NCBI GenBank assembly: GCA_009377395.1
Contig: WHUB01000040.1
Coordinates: 1 to 38,230 of the forward strand
From: Actinophytocola sp.
GTDB taxonomy: Bacteria; Actinomycetota; Actinomycetes; Mycobacteriales; Pseudonocardiaceae
Direction: 5' to 3'
Length of the DNA: 38,230 bases
In this document: positions 31,285 to 38,230 of the stretch, piece after piece
Position numbering within the stretch: position 1 is the stretch's first letter
How the letters are laid out: every line of letters begins with the position of its first letter
The notes under the pieces: model-generated
Seen by the model: the letters and a program-made list of their open reading frames with translations, nothing else
Told to the model about the DNA's origin: nothing
Database searches by the model: none
Position numbers and translations under genes: made by a program

Positions 31285-33179
31285 GCCGGCGGCTAGGCCG
31301 TGTCTCGCGGATCCGTGGTCGCGGTCTCGGCGCCCAGATCGTCCGGGGCTGCGTTGTCGTCATCGGCCATAGCTCCGCTATGGCCTTCCTTCTCCGCCTT
31401 GCTCCGAACAATCTGGATCACCGATCCCATCGACCGAGATCCACGAGACACGGCCTAATGGCCGCGCTCTGCGGTGTGCTGCTCGTCGCGACCGGCTGCG
31501 CGAGCATGCCCCGGGAGACCGACCCGCAGGTGATCGGGAGCGAGGACACCGCGACCGCGGACGACGTGATCCCGAACCTGCGACCCACCCCGGGCCTCTC
31601 GGCCAACGACACGGTGCGCGAGTTCGTGGTGAGCGGGCAGGAGGCGACCGACTACCGGGAGGCGAGGCTCTATCTCACCAAGCGGGCGGCCGCCGAGTGG
31701 GAACCGAGCCCGAGCGTCGTGATCCTGCAGGATCAGTTCAACGCCGTCCCGGTCGACCCGGACCACCAGCCGGACGACCCCAACAAGATGTTCATCCGGG
31801 TGCGCGGCAGCAAGATCGGCACGCTGGGGGCGGACGACGCGTTCACTCCCGGCGGGGGGACGTACCAGACCGAGATGCTGCTGTCCCGCGACACGAAGAA
31901 CCAGCAGTGGCGCATCGTCAACCCGCCGACCGAGATGATCACCACCGAGCGGCGGTTCGAGGAGAACTACTACCGGATCCCGCTGTACTACTTCGCGCCG
32001 AACAGCACGGTGCCGGTGCCCGACCCCCGGTACATGCTCGCCCAGCCGAGGGAGGGCCTGCCCGGCAGGATCGTCGACACCCTGTTGCAGGGGCCGTCCG
32101 ACGCCCTCGCGACGGCGGTCGACAACCCGCTCGCGTCGGCCCAGCTCGACACCAACGTGACGGTGGACGCCGACGGCGCGCTCGAGGTGCCGCTGACCGG
32201 GGTGTCCGGCGAGAGCACGGCGAGCCGACGGCTGATGGCGTTGCAGCTGGTCATGTCGCTGGAGGCGGTCGCGACCAACCGGATCCGGCTGCTCTCGGAC
32301 GGCAACGAGCTGGTGCCCGGCCACCGCGACTGGCGCTTCACCGACGTGCCGCCGGTGGGTGCCACGATGTCGGCGAACCTGCCCGGCCTCGCGCTGTACG
32401 GCAACCAGGTGGTGCGGCTGGACAACGGCGAGCCGATCGACGGCCCGGCGGGCGCGGGCAACTACGCCGTGCAGTCGGCGGCGCAGTCGATGGACGGCGG
32501 CAGGATCGCGGTGGTCGAGGACCTCGCCGAGGGCGTGCGGCTGCTCGTCGGGCCGATGGGGAGCGAGCTGGCCACGGTCGACCTCGCCGCGGAGCAGATG
32601 ACCCGGCCGACCTGGCGGCCGTCCTACTCCGGCGGCAACGCGAGCAACGAGGTCTGGACCGTCGTCAACGGGCGGAAGGTGGTCCGGGCCGTGCTGACGC
32701 TCGACGGCGTCTGGCAGGCGGTGCAGGTCAACGACGCGGCGCTGGAGGGCTTCGGCCCGATCACCGCGCTGCGGCTCTCCCGCGACGGCACCAGGGCCGC
32801 CATCGTCGCCGACCACAAGCTGGTGATGGCCTCGGTGACGCGCACATCGGACTCGGTGCGGCTGCGTGCGCCGCGCATCCTGCAGCCGGAGACGCTGACC
32901 GACGTCATCGACGTCGACTGGCTGGGGCAGGACACCCTCGTCGCGGCCACCACGAACCCGACCCGCCCGGTCGTCAGCGTGTCGGTCGACGGCTACAGCA
33001 AGGCGAGCTACACGACGTCCAACCTGGAACCGCGGGTGAGCGCGGTGACCGCCGCGCCGGGCAGGCCGGTGGTGGCCGCCAACTCGGGCGGGCTGTGGGA
33101 GACCTCCGACCTCGCCGAGGTGTGGCGGCAGAGCTCTCGCGACCAGATCGCGCTGCACTCGCCGTTCTATCCGGGCTGA
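31281..33179 (+). CDS. lpqB: lipoprotein LpqB, signal peptide interrupted in frame by a mobile element
   Basis: LpqB is an extracytoplasmic lipoprotein with a GerMN domain (YYFAPNSTVPVPDPRYMLAQP...VDTLLQGP) and a C-terminal beta-propeller; in mycobacteria it binds MtrB and tunes MtrA phosphorylation. GTG 31281 overlaps the mtrB stop and has GAAGAGG 7 nt upstream, the expected coupled start. Codons 1-5 (VSRRL) are followed by 54 codons contributed by the inserted element, then MAALCGVLLVATGCAS with the lipobox VATGC. Without the insert the signal reads VSRRLMAALCGVLLVATGC. The product would be 632 aa with a long basic N-region. Alternatives are starts at ATG 31380 inside the element or ATG 31458, which would lack the arginines. 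Confidence 0.85.
   Translation: MSRRLGRVSRIRGRGLGAQIVRGCVVVIGHSSAMAFLLRLAPNNLDHRSHRPRSTRHGLMAALCGVLLVATGCASMPRETDPQVIGSEDTATADDVIPNLRPTPGLSANDTVREFVVSGQEATDYREARLYLTKRAAAEWEPSPSVVILQDQFNAVPVDPDHQPDDPNKMFIRVRGSKIGTLGADDAFTPGGGTYQTEMLLSRDTKNQQWRIVNPPTEMITTERRFEENYYRIPLYYFAPNSTVPVPDPRYMLAQPREGLPGRIVDTLLQGPSDALATAVDNPLASAQLDTNVTVDADGALEVPLTGVSGESTASRRLMALQLVMSLEAVATNRIRLLSDGNELVPGHRDWRFTDVPPVGATMSANLPGLALYGNQVVRLDNGEPIDGPAGAGNYAVQSAAQSMDGGRIAVVEDLAEGVRLLVGPMGSELATVDLAAEQMTRPTWRPSYSGGNASNEVWTVVNGRKVVRAVLTLDGVWQAVQVNDAALEGFGPITALRLSRDGTRAAIVADHKLVMASVTRTSDSVRLRAPRILQPETLTDVIDVDWLGQDTLVAATTNPTRPVVSVSVDGYSKASYTTSNLEPRVSAVTAAPGRPVVAANSGGLWETSDLAEVWRQSSRDQIALHSPFYPG
31294..31457. mobile_element. MITE-like element in the 5' end of lpqB
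   Basis: TAGGCCGTGTCTCGCGGATC (31294-31313) and GATCCACGAGACACGGCCTA (31438-31457) are inverted with one mismatch in 20. The outer TA on each side fits a TA target duplication, leaving a 160-bp element (31296-31455). It encodes no transposase and holds an internal perfect hairpin GGCCATAG-CTCCG-CTATGGCC (31365-31385). The ends resemble IS5-family termini from memory. Removing 162 bp restores the lpqB reading frame without change. Confidence 0.85.
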
Positions 33180-33281
33180 CCACGGGCGAAGCCGCAACGA
33201 TCGAGGCGGCGGGGCGCCGGAGCAGCGTCGCGCGTTTGGGACAAGCACTGAGTTGTCGGTGGTCACTGGCATGGTGCTGGC

Positions 33282-33949
33282 GTGGAGCTGCCAGCCGTGC
33301 TCGGACACGCGCTCGACCTGCTGCTGCCGCCGGTGTGCGCCGGATGTGGTGCGCGCGGCGTGGCGTGCTGCCCCGGCTGCCTGCGGCGGCTGACGCGCCC
33401 GATGCGGGTGGCGTGCGGCGCTGCCGCGCCTGCGTACGCTCTCGCGCGCTACACCGGCGTGCCGCGCAGGCTGGTGCTCTCGCGTACAAGGAACGCGGCC
33501 GCCGGGACCTCGCCGCCGCGCTCGGCGGGCGGCTCGCCGACGCGCTGCCCCGCCTCGGCAGGGGAGCGGCGGCGTGCTGGCTGGTGCCGGTGCCGTCCCG
33601 GCGGGTGGCCGCGCGGATGCGCGGCGGTCAGCACATGCTGCGGCTGGCGCGGCACTGCGCCGCGCGGGCCGGGGTGAGCGTCACTCCGGCGCTGCGGCTG
33701 GCGGCGGACGCCGAGGACGCGGTGGGGCTGGACCCGGTAGCGCGGGCGGCGAACCTGGCGGGCCGGGTGCTGCCGGTGCCCGCAGCGCTGCCGCCTCCCG
33801 GCGCGGGCGTGGTGCTGCTGGACGACGTCATCACCACCGGCGCGACGGCGATGGCCTGCGAGCGGACGCTGGCGCGGGCCGGTGTCACGGTCGCGGCGGT
33901 GCTGGCGCTGACCTCGCCGCGTATCCCCCACGGGAGTGAAGTCTCGTGA
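33282..33949 (+). pseudogene. comF: ComF-like phosphoribosyltransferase, frameshifted
   Basis: ComF-family proteins link DNA uptake or repair functions to a phosphoribosyltransferase fold. The N-terminal zinc finger is visible in the first frame (PPVCAGCGARGVACCPGCLRRL), ending near ...YTGVPRRLVL. The sequence then continues in the -1 frame with AYKERGRRDLAAALGGRLAD, VPVPSRRVAARMRGGQHMLRLA and the PRPP loop VVLLDDVITTGAT. One missing base near 33474-33480 (GTGCTCTCGCG where GTGCTGCTCGCG would fit) explains the break. Without it the gene is intact. CATGGT 6 nt before GTG 33282 is a weak leaderless -10. It may be a true mutation or an assembly error. Confidence 0.8.
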
Positions 33950-33993
33950 TCGTTTGGTGACCTTTCCGTTCCCGGATCGGGCGGGTGGAAGGT

Positions 33994-34020
33994 GGAACTC
34001 TGACCACGCTGTGTGCGTTG
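33994..34020 (+). promoter_or_regulatory. ECF sigma-type promoter candidate
   Basis: GGAACT (33994-33999), then a 16-bp spacer, then CGTTG (34016-34020). Read as GGAAC-N18-GTT it has the spacing of SigR/SigH promoters and it also fits the SigE-type consensus. Streptomyces hpf is, to my recollection, under SigR control, so stress induction of hpf from here is plausible. Confidence 0.45.
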
Positions 34021-34071
34021 TCCCAGGTATGAGGCAGCCATCGAGGCCCACGTCGTCACGGCCTGGTGTGC

Positions 34072-34169
34072 CGGGCGTGTTGCCCGCCTTACCTGCCCGA
34101 ACACCGGAGGGGTTCCGGCCTGAAACCGGCCCCTTCCGCCATCCGGGGCCAGTACCACCCACCTGGCCC
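34072..34169 (+). other. cluster of three hairpins (terminators or structured RNA)
   Basis: Stem 1: CGGGC (34072-34076)/GCCCG (34082-34086). Stem 2: GGAGGGG and CCGG (34106-34118) with CCGG, CCCC and TCC (34126-34137), with small bulges. Stem 3: GGGCCAG (34146-34152)/CTGGCCC (34163-34169). They may end mtrAB-lpqB-comF transcripts or fold the hpf leader. Confidence 0.5.
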
Positions 34170-34233
34170 AATCACCGCGTCTCAGCGTCGATGATCGTCG
34201 CCCTCCGCAGTGGCGCGGCATTATCCACCACCC

Positions 34234-34264
34234 CGCGACATCCCCCGCACCGGGGGCTGTCGCG
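34234..34264 (+). terminator. hairpin in the hpf leader
   Basis: CGCGACA (34234-34240) pairs with TGTCGCG (34258-34264), and CCCCC (34242-34246) pairs with GGGGG (34252-34256), with one mismatch between the stems. A run of T is absent, so it may be either a terminator or part of an attenuator. Confidence 0.5.
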
Positions 34265-34332
34265 AACGGCATTCTGCGGCTAACGTGCTGCGCTATCAGG
34301 GCAATACCGGCCGAAGAGGAGGTGACAAGCCC

Positions 34333-34359
34333 ATGTCATTCCGGTGCCGGTGCGTATGA
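34333..34359 (+). CDS. possible 8-codon leader peptide MSFRCRCV
   Basis: ATG 34333 opens an 8-codon frame, MSFRCRCV, ending at TGA 34357-34359. It has AGGAGGTGA at 34317-34325, an essentially perfect complement of the 16S rRNA tail, stronger than most genes in the window. It lies 124 bp before hpf. Two Cys and two Arg codons alternate, as might suit translational attenuation sensing. CCTGGG and CCCAGG segments downstream (about 34363-34398) could form an alternative stem. It could also be a chance short frame. Confidence 0.4.
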   Translation: MSFRCRCV

Positions 34360-34444
34360 GTCTCCTGGGGCAGCGTGAGACGTCGCGAGATGCCCAGGTT
34401 TAAGACGTACGCCGGGACCCAATTCTCATCCGGTACCGACCAGT

Positions 34445-34463
34445 TGTAATCACAGCTCATTCG
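34445..34463 (+). promoter_or_regulatory. motif shared with the whiB upstream region
   Basis: TGTAATCACAG (34445-34455) and TCATTCG (34457-34463) match 14981-15003 in order, with a spacer of 1 instead of 5 nt. It lies 20 nt before the hpf start. Confidence 0.4.
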
Positions 34464-34483
34464 TTGAGCGAGGGAGGTCGTGC

Positions 34484-35188
34484 ATGGACATCGTCGTTAA
34501 GGGCCGCAACGTGGAGATCCCGGAGCATTACCGGGTGCACGTGAGTGACAAGCTGGCCCGTCTCGAGCGCTATGACAGGAAGGTCATCCGCTACGACGTC
34601 GAGCTCTTCCACGAGCCGAACCGTCGGCAACACAAGAACTGCCAGCGTGTCGAGATCACTGGGAAGGGCAAGGGTTCCCCGATACGCGCCGAAGCACGGG
34701 CTGGCGACTTCTACGCCGCACTCGACGCGGCGGTCGCCAAGCTGGAGAACCGGATGCGCCGGATGCACGACCGCAGGCGGGTGCATTACGGACGCCGTTG
34801 CCCCGAGTCGGTAGCGGAGGCGACCTCGGTCAGCGCGAACGCGACGGCCAACGGCAACGGCGCACTGCCGGTCGCCAACGGTCGTCGGCCGGCGGCGCCG
34901 ACTGCCGTGATGGACGCGCCGGCTCCCGTCGAGACGGAAGCTCCTGCCGGAATCGAGGTGCCGGAACAGCGTTGGGACGACGGCGTCGTCGAGCACCAGC
35001 CGGGCAGGATCGTGCGCGAGAAGCAGCATTCCGCCGAACCCATGACGATCGACCAGGCGCTCTACGAAATGGAACTCGTAGGCCATGATTTCTACCTCTT
35101 CAACGACGCCGACGCAGGCAGGCCGAGCGTCGTATACCGCAGGAAGGGTTTTGACTACGGCGTAATCAGGCTGGGCGGAAAGTCATAG
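34484..35188 (+). CDS. hpf: ribosome hibernation promoting factor, long form
   Basis: 234-aa HPF/RaiA long form. The N-terminal S30AE domain (MDIVVKGRNVEIPEHYRVHVSDKLARLERYD, residues 1 to about 100) binds in the mRNA/tRNA channel of the 30S subunit. A linker rich in A, P and T follows. The C-terminal dimerisation domain (about 178-234: MTIDQALYEMELVGHDFYLFNDADAGRPSVVYRRKGFDYGVIRL) joins two 70S ribosomes into 100S dimers in stationary phase. GGGAGG (34472-34477) lies 6 nt before ATG 34484. The long upstream region suggests complex, stress-dependent control. It matches Rv3241c by place. Confidence 0.96.
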   Translation: MDIVVKGRNVEIPEHYRVHVSDKLARLERYDRKVIRYDVELFHEPNRRQHKNCQRVEITGKGKGSPIRAEARAGDFYAALDAAVAKLENRMRRMHDRRRVHYGRRCPESVAEATSVSANATANGNGALPVANGRRPAAPTAVMDAPAPVETEAPAGIEVPEQRWDDGVVEHQPGRIVREKQHSAEPMTIDQALYEMELVGHDFYLFNDADAGRPSVVYRRKGFDYGVIRLGGKS

Positions 35189-35209
35189 CCACATTCACAC
35201 TGTCGTTAC

Positions 35210-35243
35210 CGCTGCCCCGGAACTATTCGGTTCCGGGGCAGCG
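35210..35243 (+). terminator. intrinsic terminator after hpf
   Basis: CGCTGCCCCGGAAC (35210-35223) pairs perfectly with GTTCCGGGGCAGCG (35230-35243) around TATTCG. TTGT follows. The 14-bp stem lies 21 bp after the hpf stop and separates hpf from secA. Confidence 0.85.
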
Positions 35244-35281
35244 TTGTGCTGACGGGTGTGCATGCCGGGTGCCAGGTTGCC

Positions 35282-35287
35282 TACGAT
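35282..35287 (+). promoter_or_regulatory. probable -10 hexamer of secA (TACGAT)
   Basis: TACGAT fits the TANNNT -10 pattern and lies 74 bp before the secA start, just after the hpf terminator. No convincing -35 is seen at 16-18 bp. Confidence 0.4.
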
Positions 35288-35360
35288 GGGGCCGCGGCGA
35301 GGGTGCACCATGAACAATGACAGCCCAAGCACAAGTCACCACACAGCGAGGACGAACCGG

Positions 35361-38150
<2,790 letters not shown>

Positions 38151-38192
38151 TCCACACCGTTCGCCGGTGCACGGCGTGTCGGCTCGGTAGCG

Positions 38193-38208
38193 TCGAACGT
38201 ATGTTCTA
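38193..38208. promoter_or_regulatory. LexA (SOS) box
   Basis: TCGAAC-GTAT-GTTCTA matches the mycobacterial-type SOS box TCGAAC-N4-GTTCGA at all but one position. It overlaps the first bases of the -10 TAGCAT (38207-38212), the expected place for repression by LexA. Confidence 0.75.
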
Positions 38209-38212
38209 GCAT
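38207..38212 (+). promoter_or_regulatory. -10 hexamer TAGCAT for a leaderless gene at 38219
   Basis: TAGCAT is followed by exactly 6 nt and ATG 38219, the same layout as mshB and other starts in this window. It overlaps the SOS box. Confidence 0.5.
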
Positions 38213-38218
38213 TGGGTC

Positions 38219-38230
38219 ATGTCGGAGCCC
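38219..38230 (+). CDS. start of a DNA-damage-controlled gene (partial)
   Basis: ATG 38219 opens MSEP and runs off the window. The SOS box and leaderless -10 directly upstream predict LexA control. Four codons are not enough to name the product. Confidence 0.45.

Larger units (their letters stand above)
33950..34483. other. 534-bp structured leader region between comF and hpf
   Basis: No long coding sequence is convincing. The region holds an ECF-type promoter (33994-34020), three hairpins (34072-34086, 34106-34137, 34146-34169), a further stem (34234-34264), a short ORF with an ideal Shine-Dalgarno (34333-34359) and a motif shared with whiB (34445-34463). Confidence 0.6.

Noticed and set aside
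33936..34283. 115-codon frame in the comF-hpf gap
   Set aside because: It has no conserved pattern, no clear Shine-Dalgarno and runs through all the hairpins; treated as non-coding.
38155..38169. Hairpin CACCG/CGGTG as secA terminator
   Set aside because: The stem is only 5 bp with no T-run; too weak to call.

Overview
This window looks like a chromosome segment of a high-GC actinobacterium, most likely a member of the Pseudonocardiaceae (Amycolatopsis-like). The reasons are the very high G+C, many GTG starts, the mycothiol gene mshB, a WhiB regulator, the MtrA-MtrB-LpqB module, a SecA without the C-terminal zinc tail, and gene order matching two Mycobacterium tuberculosis loci. Those loci (from memory) are typA-lpqW-mshB-Rv1171 (Rv1165 to Rv1171) and whiB2 to secA1 (Rv3260c to Rv3240c). 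Here they lie side by side. No rRNA, tRNA, CRISPR array or complete insertion sequence was seen.

Layout. 1-1735: a VapBC toxin-antitoxin pair with a palindromic operator, then a convergent pterin-4a-carbinolamine dehydratase, a NUDIX hydrolase and a YciI-like protein ending at a strong terminator. 1797-3820: typA behind a Crp-like palindrome. 3863-5568: an lpqW-like lipoprotein gene carrying a frameshift. 5569-11823: an oligopeptide ABC transporter (binding lipoprotein, strong hairpin, two ATPases, two permeases). 11853-14835: mshB, a coupled membrane protein, an EcsC-like protein of unknown role and a convergent M50 protease. 15083-24528: whiB, a giant membrane glycosyltransferase, a degenerate zincin, DUF3499, then a mannose-phosphate operon (phosphomannomutase, Trm112-like, SIS-domain protein, manA, unknown 221-aa protein). 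24670-27969: a cation diffusion facilitator and a convergent 792-aa membrane protein with a hydrolase-like tail. 28158-33949: tmk, mtrA, mtrB, lpqB and a frameshifted comF. 33950-38150: a long structured leader, the ribosome hibernation factor hpf, and secA. The right edge holds a LexA (SOS) box and the start of a further gene.

How the genes work together. ManB and ManA feed mannose-1-phosphate into GDP-mannose for cell-envelope glycans, and LpqW-like proteins govern mannolipid flux in mycobacteria. MtrAB-LpqB links envelope state to division. SecA exports the envelope proteins, including the lipoproteins encoded here. Several genes appear to be transcribed as leaderless mRNAs, with a TANNNT hexamer 6-7 nt before the start codon.

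Most notable observations. (1) A 160-bp MITE-like element with 20-bp terminal inverted repeats sits inside the signal-peptide codons of lpqB. It duplicates a TA and adds exactly 54 codons in frame; removing it restores a textbook lipoprotein signal. (2) The 534-bp comF-hpf gap holds an ECF-type promoter, four hairpins and an 8-codon Cys-containing leader ORF with an ideal Shine-Dalgarno. (3) A dispersed repeat occurs twice in inverted orientation, with substitutions that keep an RNA hairpin on one strand only. (4) Two genes, lpqW-like and comF, carry frameshifts of the same sign, which may be assembly errors.
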